NCBI GenBank assembly: GCA_903959665.1
Contig: CAJBXY010000172.1
Coordinates: 1-9,322, forward strand
Direction of reading: 5' to 3'
DNA from: an uncultured Solirubrobacterales bacterium
GTDB taxonomy: Bacteria; Actinomycetota; Thermoleophilia; Solirubrobacterales; Solirubrobacteraceae
DNA: 9,322 nucleotides
Within the stretch, counting starts at the first letter, position 1; the number at the start of each line of letters is the position of its first letter. Positions 1 through 6,418 of this stretch are shown piece after piece. The notes beneath the pieces were generated by a model. The model was not told where the DNA came from. It saw nothing but the letters and a program-made list of their open reading frames with translations, and did no database searches. The translations under genes and the position numbers were made by a program.

Positions 1-112
1 CCGGGTCGGCCGGCTGATCGGGGGCGACGCCGCCGGTGCCGGCGAACGCGCTGGCGGAGGTGAGCAGCAGGGCAGCGGCAGCCAGGGTTGATGAGAGAAG
101 AAGTCGGTTCAT
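1..112 (-). CDS. N-terminus of a secreted protein (partial)
   Basis: An ATG at 112-110 opens a frame that runs off the left edge, so only 37 residues are visible. They form a textbook Sec signal peptide: a short basic n-region (MNR), a hydrophobic Leu/Ala core of about 16 residues, and a small-residue cleavage site, Ala-Phe-Ala before Gly at about residue 25. The mature protein begins with a Gly/Pro/Asp-rich segment (GTGGVAPDQPADP) that looks like a flexible linker. The protein is therefore exported, but nothing visible shows its function. The start lies 82 bp downstream of the helicase stop on the same strand. No Shine-Dalgarno is evident. The start codon sits inside an 18-nt element that recurs at the start of the phosphoesterase gene at 7317. 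Confidence 0.75.
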   Translation of the reverse strand, partial: MNRLLLSSTLAAAALLLTSASAFAGTGGVAPDQPADP

Positions 113-126
113 GGTCGTTAGAACGC
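109..126 (-). promoter_or_regulatory. Start-codon-spanning element, copy 1
   Basis: On the minus strand this reads G-C-GTTCTAA-C-GA-C-CATGA and includes the ATG of the exported-protein gene. It matches 15 of 18 positions of 7314-7331, which lies at the same offset from the start of another exported-protein gene. TTCTAA or TCTAAC, 4-5 nt before the ATG, could be a poor -10 box of a leaderless transcript, and no good Shine-Dalgarno is present. The match is seen directly; the regulatory role is inferred. Confidence 0.3.
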
Positions 127-148
127 CTGAAGGCACCCTTTCGACGCG

Positions 149-172
149 GCGAGCGAAAAAATGAACGCTCGC
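149..172 (-). terminator. Hairpin between helicase and secreted-protein gene
   Basis: Perfect 7-bp inverted repeat GCGAGCG/CGCTCGC with a 10-nt loop. In the minus-strand transcript the loop contains six consecutive U residues. It begins 23 nt after the helicase stop. The usual U-tract after the stem is missing, so it is not a classical intrinsic terminator. It could weakly terminate or stabilise the helicase message, or be a DNA-binding palindrome. It is the only structure I see in the 82-bp gap 113-194 apart from the start-codon element. Confidence 0.35.
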
Positions 173-194
173 TTGCAGAGCGGCGCGACGCGGC

Positions 195-2480
195 TTACCG
201 GCCGGCGGCGAGCATCATCTCGAGCAGCTCAAGCGCCCCGGCCTTGTGCAGCGGTTCGTTGAGATTGCCGCACTTGGGCGACTGCACGCAGGAAGGGCAA
301 CCCTCGCTGCACGGGCACTCGGCGATCAGCCGCTGCGCGTCACCTACGAGCTGCTCGAAGTTGAGGAAGCCTTGGCGCGTGATGCCAACGCCGCCGGGGT
401 GGCCGTCGTAGATGAAGATCGTCGGGCCGCCGGTCTGCACGTGGGCGTTGGTCGAGAGACCGCCGATATCCCAGCGGTCGCACATCGCCAGCAGCGGCAG
501 CACGGCGATCTGCGCGTGCTCGGTTGCGTGAAGCGCGCCGAGCAGCACGTCGAGCGGAAGCTGCTCGCTGAGCGAACCGGTTTCAAACCAAAGCGCCTGG
601 GTTGCGAACTGCGTCTTCGGCAAAGCCAGCCCATTCAGGTCGATCACCTCGTTGCTCGGGAGCCGCTTGCGCTGGTAGGCGAGCACCTGTTCGCTGACGA
701 TTACTCGGCCGAAGCTGAGCTGCACGCCGAGCGTTTCGCGACGGTCGAGCAGGGCTTCGATAACGGTCTCAGTCTCCTTCTTGGGCTGTGTGAACCAGTC
801 ACCGGTGAACGGCTCGACGAGCGCTTCGCGCCGCTCCAAATCAAGCGCGCTGACGGAGTAGGAGCGGCCCATGTGGAGGTACACGGCGCCGTCGTGAATC
901 GTCGAGCAGGCGCGCGCCGCTTCAACGGTGCCGATCAGCTCGCCCTGCTTTACGTCGATCACGCTGATTGAATCGGGCGAGGCTGAGCGGAGCGAAACGC
1001 GCGCCGCCGGGAAATCCTCCGGCGCTCGCAGCGTGAAGCTGCCGCGGCGCTCGATCATCACGCCGCCGGCAACCAGCGCCTCGCAGTGGGCGCGCAGGCG
1101 CGGGCCGAGGATCTCCGCATCATCATCGGGATTGATCGGCCCTTCGTGGGCGGCGCAGGTGAGGTGGCTCAAGTGGATCTGCTCGTTCTCGTACTCAAGG
1201 ATCGCCGCCTCAACCGGCCGGTCAAGGAACTCGTCCGGGTGGCGGCAGAAGAACTGGTCGAGCGCGTCGTCGCCGGCAACGTAAACGGCGAGCCCGCGGC
1301 CGCGGCGCCCGGCGCGGCCCCACATCTGGCGCAGCGACGCGACCGTGCCGGGGAACGTTATGCAGAGGGCAGCGTCGAGCTGGCCGATGTCGATCCCCAG
1401 CTCCAATGCGTCGGTCGTGACGACCGCCAGCAGCTCGCCGCTGACCAGCTTCTGCTCCAGCTCGCGGCGCTGCTGCGGCGTGTAGCCAGCGCGGTAGGCG
1501 GCTACACGGTCGGCCATCGCTCCGTCGCCACGCCGTCGCAGTTCGTCGGCCGCCATCTTCGCGACCAGCTCAGCGCCCTTGCGCGACTTGATGAAGCAGA
1601 TCGTCCGCGCGTCGGCGCGAACGAGCCCCGCGACCATCGACGCCGCTTCGCTTAAGGGGCTGCGGCGCGTCTGCAGAACCTCATCCTCGATCGGCGGATT
1701 CCACATCGCTATCTGCCGCTGAGCGCCGGGCGCGCCGTCGTCGTCGACCAACGCAACCGGTGCGAGGCCGGTCAGCCGCTCAGCCAGCTCAACAGGATTG
1801 GCGATCGTCGCGCTGGCAAGCAGGAAGCGTGGCTCGGTGCCGTAGGCGCGAGCGATCCGGCGCAGGCGCCGCAGCACGTTGGCTACGTGCGAGCCGAAGA
1901 CGCCGCGGTAGACGTGCGCTTCGTCGATCACGACGACGGCGAGGTTGGCGAAGAAGTTCCCCCACGCCTGATGGTTGGGGAGGATTCCCACGTGCAGCAT
2001 GTCGGGGTTGGTGAGGATTAGGTTCGAGCGCTTGCGGATCGCCGAGCGCTGCTCGCGCGCAGTGTCGCCGTCATAGATCGCGGGGCGAACCTCGTCGGTC
2101 AGGCCGAAGCGGGCGATCGAGCGAGCCTGGTCCTGCGCCAAAGCCTTCGTCGGGTAGAGGTAAAGCGCGCGCGCGTGCGCGTCGCCGCAGAGAACCTCAA
2201 GCGTTGGCAGCTGGAAGCAGAGCGACTTACCCGATGCCGTTCCGGTTGTGACGATTGTCGTTCCCTGCCAAGCCGCTTCGAGCGCCTCGAGCTGGTGGCT
2301 ATATAGCTGCTCAATCCCGGCGGTTTCGAGCCCTGCGAGCAGCTTTGGCTGCAGATCGCTGGGGATCGGGACCGTCTTTGCCGGCCGTGAACCTTCGAAT
2401 GCCTCGCGCACCAAGCGGCCGTCGGCGCGGCCAGCATCCAGCATGGCGCTCCAAGGCTCGGTAGTGCGAACTGTGCTCAC
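195..2480 (-). CDS. MrfA/YprA-like superfamily 2 helicase with DUF1998 zinc-binding C-terminus
   Basis: 761-residue ATP-dependent DNA helicase of the Hrq1/MrfA type. B. subtilis MrfA, of similar length (about 750 residues), is a 3'-5' helicase that helps repair mitomycin-type DNA damage. Motifs in order: Q-like LYSHQ (59-63), Walker A GTASGKS (80-86), Ia YPTKALAQDQ (109-118), TNPDML (157-162), DEAH (186-189), SAT (223-225), IV CFIKSRKGAE (295-304), V TTDALELGIDI (355-365), VI QMWGRAGRRGR (385-395). The C-terminal DUF1998/MZB part (about 640-740) ends in Cys722, 724, 728, 731 and 737, in the family pattern CxCxxGCPSC then SPKCGNLNEP. The start chosen is GTG at 2480, because TACCAT lies exactly 7 nt upstream, as expected of a leaderless message. 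An ATG at 2444 preceded by GGAG would give 749 residues and cannot be excluded. No MrfB-like exonuclease gene is adjacent. The helicase family is certain, orthology with MrfA probable. Confidence 0.93.
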   Translation of the reverse strand: MSTVRTTEPWSAMLDAGRADGRLVREAFEGSRPAKTVPIPSDLQPKLLAGLETAGIEQLYSHQLEALEAAWQGTTIVTTGTASGKSLCFQLPTLEVLCGDAHARALYLYPTKALAQDQARSIARFGLTDEVRPAIYDGDTAREQRSAIRKRSNLILTNPDMLHVGILPNHQAWGNFFANLAVVVIDEAHVYRGVFGSHVANVLRRLRRIARAYGTEPRFLLASATIANPVELAERLTGLAPVALVDDDGAPGAQRQIAMWNPPIEDEVLQTRRSPLSEAASMVAGLVRADARTICFIKSRKGAELVAKMAADELRRRGDGAMADRVAAYRAGYTPQQRRELEQKLVSGELLAVVTTDALELGIDIGQLDAALCITFPGTVASLRQMWGRAGRRGRGLAVYVAGDDALDQFFCRHPDEFLDRPVEAAILEYENEQIHLSHLTCAAHEGPINPDDDAEILGPRLRAHCEALVAGGVMIERRGSFTLRAPEDFPAARVSLRSASPDSISVIDVKQGELIGTVEAARACSTIHDGAVYLHMGRSYSVSALDLERREALVEPFTGDWFTQPKKETETVIEALLDRRETLGVQLSFGRVIVSEQVLAYQRKRLPSNEVIDLNGLALPKTQFATQALWFETGSLSEQLPLDVLLGALHATEHAQIAVLPLLAMCDRWDIGGLSTNAHVQTGGPTIFIYDGHPGGVGITRQGFLNFEQLVGDAQRLIAECPCSEGCPSCVQSPKCGNLNEPLHKAGALELLEMMLAAGR

Positions 2481-2481
2481 G

Positions 2482-2489
2482 AAGGTGAT
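2482..2489 (+). promoter_or_regulatory. Shine-Dalgarno of the HAD phosphatase gene
   Basis: AAGGTGAT matches the 3' half of the extended Shine-Dalgarno (AAGGAGGTGAT) and ends 10 nt before the ATG at 2500. It supports that start over the in-frame ATG at 2488, which lies within this motif, and over the long upstream open frame, which only mirrors helicase codons. Confidence 0.5.
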
Positions 2490-2493
2490 GGTA
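2488..2493 (-). promoter_or_regulatory. Candidate -10 box of the helicase gene
   Basis: TACCAT on the minus strand fits TANNNT and ends 7 nt before the GTG at 2480, the spacing expected when transcription begins at the start codon. The bases between, CACCTTC, contain no Shine-Dalgarno. No convincing -35 is seen. If real, the promoter lies within the untranslated region and start of the divergent phosphatase gene, so the two 5' ends overlap. Confidence 0.4.
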
Positions 2494-2499
2494 TGCGCG

Positions 2500-3327
2500 A
2501 TGGCTACCCTCGATCAGGTGCGCTGCGCATACGTTGACATGGATGGCACCTTGCTCGGCCCCGGCGGCGGTCTTTTCGCCGGCCCTGACGGTGAGGTAGC
2601 TCCGCTTGGCGCGAAGGCGATTGAGGCCTGCCTGCGCTCCGAGATTGAGGTCGTTGTGATGTCCGGCCGTCGCCGCTCAACGGCGATTGAGGACGCCCGC
2701 CTGTTCGGCCAAGGCTGCTGCATCTTCGAAACCGGCGCCGGCGTTGTGATGGAAGGTGAGACCTACTGGCTGACCGGCACCTGGCAGCCTGACGAGCGCA
2801 CAATTCACCAGCAGATCGAGGACAGCGGCGCCCCGGCGCTGCTGCTCGAGGAGTACTCCGGCTGCCTTGAGGTTCATGATCCGTGGCACAGGGATCGCGA
2901 GGTTTCGCACCTGCTGCGCGGCCTGATCGACACCAACGCGGCCGATCATTTCCTCGCCGACAACGGCCACGAGGAACTCGAGCTAACCGATAACGGCGCC
3001 GTTCATCGCCGTTCGCCGGCGCTTGCCGGGCTCTCCGAGGTTCACGCCTACCACCTGCGTCCGCGCGGCGTTTCGAAGGCCCACGCCGTCGCCGCCCACC
3101 AGCGGATGCGCGGCTACAAGCCGGAGGAGTGCGTTGCGATCGGCGATTCGCGCGAGGATCTGCGCGTCGCTACGAAGGTTGGCAGCTTCTGGTTTGTCGC
3201 CAACGCCTTGGAGCGTGACCCGCAGCTTTTGGAAGCGATGGCTGGGCACGCCAACGCGCGCGTGGCAGAAGAGGCTCACGGCGCAGGCGTTTATGAAGCG
3301 ATCTTGACGACGCTGCGCGGCGGCTGA
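2500..3327 (+). CDS. HAD-superfamily phosphatase, subclass IIB (Cof / phosphoglycerate-sugar phosphatase type)
   Basis: 275-residue cytoplasmic HAD hydrolase with all four motifs: I DMDGT (Asp13 nucleophile, Asp15 acid/base), II VVVMSGR (Ser55), III Lys193 in RGVSKAHA, IV GDSREDL (Asp216, Asp220), which ligate Mg2+ in this family. A long cap between motifs II and III fits the IIB class, which includes Cof-type, sucrose-phosphate and mannosyl-3-phosphoglycerate phosphatases. The substrate cannot be read from sequence. A glycosyl-3-phosphoglycerate phosphatase is one option, because a glycerate kinase lies in the neighbouring operon, but that is inference. Motif IV has GDS in place of the commoner GDG/GDN and lacks the usual ND. 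The start ATG at 2500 has a Shine-Dalgarno-like AAGGTGAT. The open frame extends upstream to 2248 with no stop, but that part is antisense to the helicase. The gene converges on gpsA with a 41-bp gap. Confidence 0.88.
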   Translation: MATLDQVRCAYVDMDGTLLGPGGGLFAGPDGEVAPLGAKAIEACLRSEIEVVVMSGRRRSTAIEDARLFGQGCCIFETGAGVVMEGETYWLTGTWQPDERTIHQQIEDSGAPALLLEEYSGCLEVHDPWHRDREVSHLLRGLIDTNAADHFLADNGHEELELTDNGAVHRRSPALAGLSEVHAYHLRPRGVSKAHAVAAHQRMRGYKPEECVAIGDSREDLRVATKVGSFWFVANALERDPQLLEAMAGHANARVAEEAHGAGVYEAILTTLRGG

Positions 3328-3337
3328 AGAGAGAGCC

Positions 3338-3352
3338 GCGCACGGACTGCGC
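3338..3352. terminator. Small hairpin in the convergent gap
   Basis: Perfect 5-bp inverted repeat GCGCA/TGCGC with a 5-nt loop, in the 41-bp gap between the stops of the HAD phosphatase (3327) and gpsA (3369). It has no T-tract on either side. It may give weak bidirectional termination. It is the only structure seen in this gap. Confidence 0.25.
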
Positions 3353-3368
3353 AGGCAGCGAGAGTCGT

Positions 3369-4454
3369 TCAGCGTTTGCCGCTGAAACGGGCTCGCATGC
3401 GCGCCCAAAAGCCGGGCCGCGGCCGCCTGCGCCAGAGCGCCGGTGGCGGCACCGAGGTGCGGACAAGCGCAGTCCAGTTGTCAACGCTGAGCTGGCCGGA
3501 GATCAGCGCGCTAAGCCCGCTCGTTACCGGCGCATCGATTCCAGCGTCGGCGAGCGCCTTGGCGAGCATCGGCACCGACTCCAAAGCCTCGACGGCCTGG
3601 CCGATCTGCTGCGGGATGTCGGTCGCCGGCACGCCCGCTCCGAGCAGCTCACCGGCGCGGCGGTTGCGGCTACCGGGGGCCAGCGCCGTCGCCACAAGGT
3701 CGCCGGTGCCGGCAAGGCCGATCATCGATTCCGGCCGGCCGCCTTGGCTCTCTGCCAGGCGCCAAATCTCTTGGAAGATGTGCCCGGCGGCGGCGCCGGC
3801 GGCGTTCAGCCCTTGCGCTTCGGTTGCGCCGGAAGCCAGCGCCGCCGCGTTCTTTGCCGCGCCTGCGTACTCGACGCCGAGCGGGTCGTTCGAGATTTCG
3901 CAGATCACGCCGCCGCGCGTGAAGAGATGCGCGAGCATTCCCGCGAGCTGCTCGTCGGTTGAGGCGGCTACGAGCGCGCCACCGTCATGGACCAGCTCAT
4001 CGGCGTGGGCCGGGCCGCCGATCACGGCTACGCGCTCAGGCCCGTAGAGCGAGCCGCTGATCGATGTTGTCACGGCGCCGGTCGGCGCGACCAGCCCCTT
4101 CGCCAGAGAGACGATCGGCGTGTGCTGGCCGAGGCCACGTTGCCCCAGCTCGGTGATCACAGCGGCGATCGCGATCGAAGGAACGGCGAGCAACACAAGT
4201 TCGGCGCGCTCCAGTGAATCGGCCGAGCTTTCGATCCGCAGCTCGCGCGGCAGCGGAACACCGGGAAGGTAGGCGCGGTTCTCTCCATCGCGCTGCAGCT
4301 CTGCCGCTTGGGCTGCGGTGCGGGCCTGCAGCGTCGTGCGCACACCGGCTCGGACCAGCAGAATCGCAACCGCGGTGCCGAACGAGCCGGCGCCAACGAC
4401 CGTCGCTCGGCGCGGCGTCGAGCCGCGAAAGGTTGATCGTGAAAGGTTGGCCAT
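3369..4454 (-). CDS. gpsA: NAD(P)-dependent glycerol-3-phosphate dehydrogenase
   Basis: 361-residue cytoplasmic enzyme reducing dihydroxyacetone phosphate to sn-glycerol-3-phosphate, the backbone for phospholipids. It begins with the Rossmann motif GAGSFGTA (21-28). Then follow ENRAYLPG (58-65), the family Lys in SLAKGL (Lys119), GGPAHADE (136-143; most relatives have GPSFA), the catalytic-domain EYAGAAKNAAALASG with Lys201, GLAGTGDLVATA (Asp252) and SRNRRAGELL (262-271), which contacts substrate phosphate in the family. Length is normal plus a short Pro/Arg-rich tail (about 336-361, ending FSGKR) beyond the usual fold. The ATG start at 4454 lies 26 bp after the glycerate kinase stop on the same strand, with only a weak AAGAG ahead of it, so it probably shares that operon's message. 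The HPAHA-type change and the Ala-rich KNAAALASG suggest a divergent clade, but all key residues are present. Confidence 0.95.
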   Translation of the reverse strand: MANLSRSTFRGSTPRRATVVGAGSFGTAVAILLVRAGVRTTLQARTAAQAAELQRDGENRAYLPGVPLPRELRIESSADSLERAELVLLAVPSIAIAAVITELGQRGLGQHTPIVSLAKGLVAPTGAVTTSISGSLYGPERVAVIGGPAHADELVHDGGALVAASTDEQLAGMLAHLFTRGGVICEISNDPLGVEYAGAAKNAAALASGATEAQGLNAAGAAAGHIFQEIWRLAESQGGRPESMIGLAGTGDLVATALAPGSRNRRAGELLGAGVPATDIPQQIGQAVEALESVPMLAKALADAGIDAPVTSGLSALISGQLSVDNWTALVRTSVPPPALWRRRPRPGFWARMRARFSGKR

Positions 4455-4480
4455 CGGCTCTTAGTTACCCCAGTCGGCGC

Positions 4481-5473
4481 TTAGAGGTACGCGGCAATCT
4501 CGCGGCCGGCCTGTTCGATCTCTTCAAGTGTTGTCGCTTCGATGACGGCCTGAAGGTCGAGGATTCGCTGATCGATCGGCTCAAGCCCGTTGCTTCCCAC
4601 AACGGCGTAGCAGGGCACGCCCATCTGCCGCGCGCGAACCGAGATCTCGGCCGCAATCTTTCCTTCCAACGTTGTTCGGTCAAGTCGCCCTTCGCCGACG
4701 ATCACCGCGCGCGCCGCCTGAATCCGCTCGTCGGCGTCCAGGGCGCTGAGCACGAAGCGGGCGCCGGGCTCAAGCGCGGCGTCGTACTGGGCCCAGAGCG
4801 CGCCTGACAGCCCGCCGGCGCAGCCAGTCATCGCGACGCCACGCGGGTCGCGCGGGAATGAGGCCGCCAGTTCGGTCAGGCGAGCGGTCAGCCGCTCAAC
4901 TGCCGCTGGATCGGCGCCCTTCTGTGGCCCGAAAACCTTGGCCGCCAGTTCGAACGGCGTGTTGACGTCGCAGCAGACGATCAGCTCCGTCTCACCAACC
5001 CCTCCGGCCTGCTCGATCGCCTCGATCGCGCCGGCGCCGCCATCGCTGCTGGCGCTGCCGCCGACAGCGACGACGACACGGCCCGCGCCGCTCCGCGCCG
5101 CTGCCGCAATCAGCTGGCCAGCGCCAAATGAGCTGGCCGCCTCGGCGTCACGCTCGCTCTGCTTGATCTGCGGCAGGCCTATTGCCTGCGCCGTTTCAAC
5201 GATTGCGGTTGAGCCATCCTCAACGAGGCCGAAGCCGGCTTTGATTGGCCGCAGCAGCGCGTCGCTTGCCTCAGCCCCGACGGTCTCGCCGCCGAGCGCC
5301 AGCAGCAGTACTTCGAGCGTCCCTTCGCCGCCGTCGGCGACCGGCATCAGGTCGGGCGCGGCAACGACGACCGATTCAAGACCGCGGCCGATCGCTGCCG
5401 CGACCTCGCTGGAGCGGAACGTTCCCTTGAATGAATCGGGAGCTACGAGCACCGCTCGCGCGTCGGCTGGCAT
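4481..5473 (-). CDS. glxK: Glycerate kinase, type I (GlxK/GarK family)
   Basis: 330-residue cytoplasmic kinase that phosphorylates D-glycerate with ATP. Characterised type I members such as GarK make 2-phosphoglycerate, which enters lower glycolysis. Family signatures: APDSFKGT (11-18), PVADGGEGT (44-52), GGSASSDGGAG (138-148; commonly GGSATNDGG), CCDVNTPFE (167-175; commonly CDVxNPL), FGPQKGA (181-187), and GEGRLDRTTLEGK (260-272; commonly GEGxxDxQTxxGK). It is shorter than the common 370-380 residues, the shortfall being mostly in the central part, but no signature is missing. The ATG at 5473 is 9 bp after the upstream phosphoesterase stop, and gpsA follows by 26 bp, which suggests one transcript. 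Glycerate could come from photorespiratory or glyoxylate routes, or from breakdown of glycosylglycerates; the window does not say which. Confidence 0.93.
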   Translation of the reverse strand: MPADARAVLVAPDSFKGTFRSSEVAAAIGRGLESVVVAAPDLMPVADGGEGTLEVLLLALGGETVGAEASDALLRPIKAGFGLVEDGSTAIVETAQAIGLPQIKQSERDAEAASSFGAGQLIAAAARSGAGRVVVAVGGSASSDGGAGAIEAIEQAGGVGETELIVCCDVNTPFELAAKVFGPQKGADPAAVERLTARLTELAASFPRDPRGVAMTGCAGGLSGALWAQYDAALEPGARFVLSALDADERIQAARAVIVGEGRLDRTTLEGKIAAEISVRARQMGVPCYAVVGSNGLEPIDQRILDLQAVIEATTLEEIEQAGREIAAYL

Positions 5474-5482
5474 CGCTGAAGC

Positions 5483-6418
5483 CTAGCGGCAGGGTGCGCT
5501 GCCACTATCGGCAATCTTGCCGCCCGGCTGCACGAACTTCCAGCTGTAGCCGCGCTGGTAAAGGTCAAGCTGGAGGACGCCGTAATCGAGGCTGTGGGCG
5601 AGAGTTCCCGGCCCCGGTTCAAACGATGCGTAGCGCTTCACGCCACCGGTACCGACTACGAAGCTGGCCATCCCAGCGTCCGACTCTTTGCCGTCGCTGG
5701 TCATCGCTGTGAGGCGCTCATACTCGTGGTCGTGGCCTGCGAAGACAACCTCCGCCGCGGCGTCGTTGAGCTGCGACCAGAGGTGCGCCAGCTTCGGATG
5801 GTTGTTGTGCGGCCCGGAGCTGAAACGCGGGTAGTGCCAGAAGGCCAGCGTGCAGCGTTTGGCGTTTTCTTTGAGGTCATTCGCCAGCCACTTTGATTGA
5901 GCCGAGCCCGCCCCACAGCCGCCAACCTGGTCGCAGACGGAGTTGAGCCCGATCACGCGCCAACCGCCGATCGTTGTCGCGTGCCAGCCGCGGCCACGCT
6001 CGCCGGCTGCGGCGCCAAAGTAGTCGAAGTAGCCTGCCGCGCCCGGCGTCTTGTATTCGTGGTTGCCGGGAACGGCGAGCGTGATCGGCTTCAGCTTGCC
6101 CCACGACTTGGCATATGACTTCTTGAAGAGGCGAAGGGCGCTGTCGGGGTATTGCGTGTCGCCGATCACGAGCACGCGGTCGGGTTTCATCTTCTTCGCC
6201 ACCTCGTAGGTCGCGGCCTGGTGGCAACGGTCGCCGATCGGCCTTGGCGAAGCGCAGGCGATGTCACCAACCAGCGCCAGCCGCGCCGTCTTGCTGCCAA
6301 GCGACTGCGCGACCGTCGCCGAGCTCGCGGTGCCTGAATCAGAGCCGCCGCAGCCGACGGCCAACAGCAGCGTCACCGCGATCGCCACCGGCGCCGGCGT
6401 CAAGCGGATTATCGGCAA
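5483..6418 (-). CDS. Exported calcineurin-like metallophosphoesterase, probable lipoprotein (paralog 1)
   Basis: 311-residue metallophosphoesterase resembling purple-acid-phosphatase-like enzymes, which hydrolyse phosphate esters with a two-metal centre. Metal-site motifs: GDIAC (Asp52), GDTQY (Asp87), GNHE (118-121), WHYPR (His185) and GHDHEYER (218-225), followed by VVGTGG. The N-terminus has a hydrophobic stretch ending LLLAVGC with Cys23, then a Ser/Gly/Thr linker. This suggests a lipoprotein, although Ala at -3 is not the ideal lipobox residue. Six other cysteines (55, 65, 152, 158, 179, 310) all have counterparts in the next gene upstream and probably form disulfides outside the cell. 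The start is TTG at 6418, overlapping the paralog's end by 10 nt; no ATG or GTG fits, because an in-frame stop lies at 6451-6449. Translational coupling is likely. Function class is firm; substrate unknown. Confidence 0.9.
   Translation of the reverse strand: MPIIRLTPAPVAIAVTLLLAVGCGGSDSGTASSATVAQSLGSKTARLALVGDIACASPRPIGDRCHQAATYEVAKKMKPDRVLVIGDTQYPDSALRLFKKSYAKSWGKLKPITLAVPGNHEYKTPGAAGYFDYFGAAAGERGRGWHATTIGGWRVIGLNSVCDQVGGCGAGSAQSKWLANDLKENAKRCTLAFWHYPRFSSGPHNNHPKLAHLWSQLNDAAAEVVFAGHDHEYERLTAMTSDGKESDAGMASFVVGTGGVKRYASFEPGPGTLAHSLDYGVLQLDLYQRGYSWKFVQPGGKIADSGSAPCR

Noticed and set aside
246..971. Open frame of 241 codons on the plus strand inside the helicase gene
   Set aside because: Antisense shadow of a strongly motif-supported coding frame in GC-rich DNA; its Arg/Ala/Val-rich translation shows no domain and no start signal.
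195..2480. Helicase plus DUF1998 as part of a defence system such as DISARM
   Set aside because: DUF1998 also occurs in DISARM DrmB, but no methylase, DrmA-like helicase, PLD nuclease or other defence gene is nearby and the two parts are fused in the standard MrfA layout.
2248..2499. 84-codon upstream extension of the HAD phosphatase frame
   Set aside because: Overlaps helicase coding sequence; HAD proteins begin shortly before the DMDGT motif, and a Shine-Dalgarno precedes ATG 2500.
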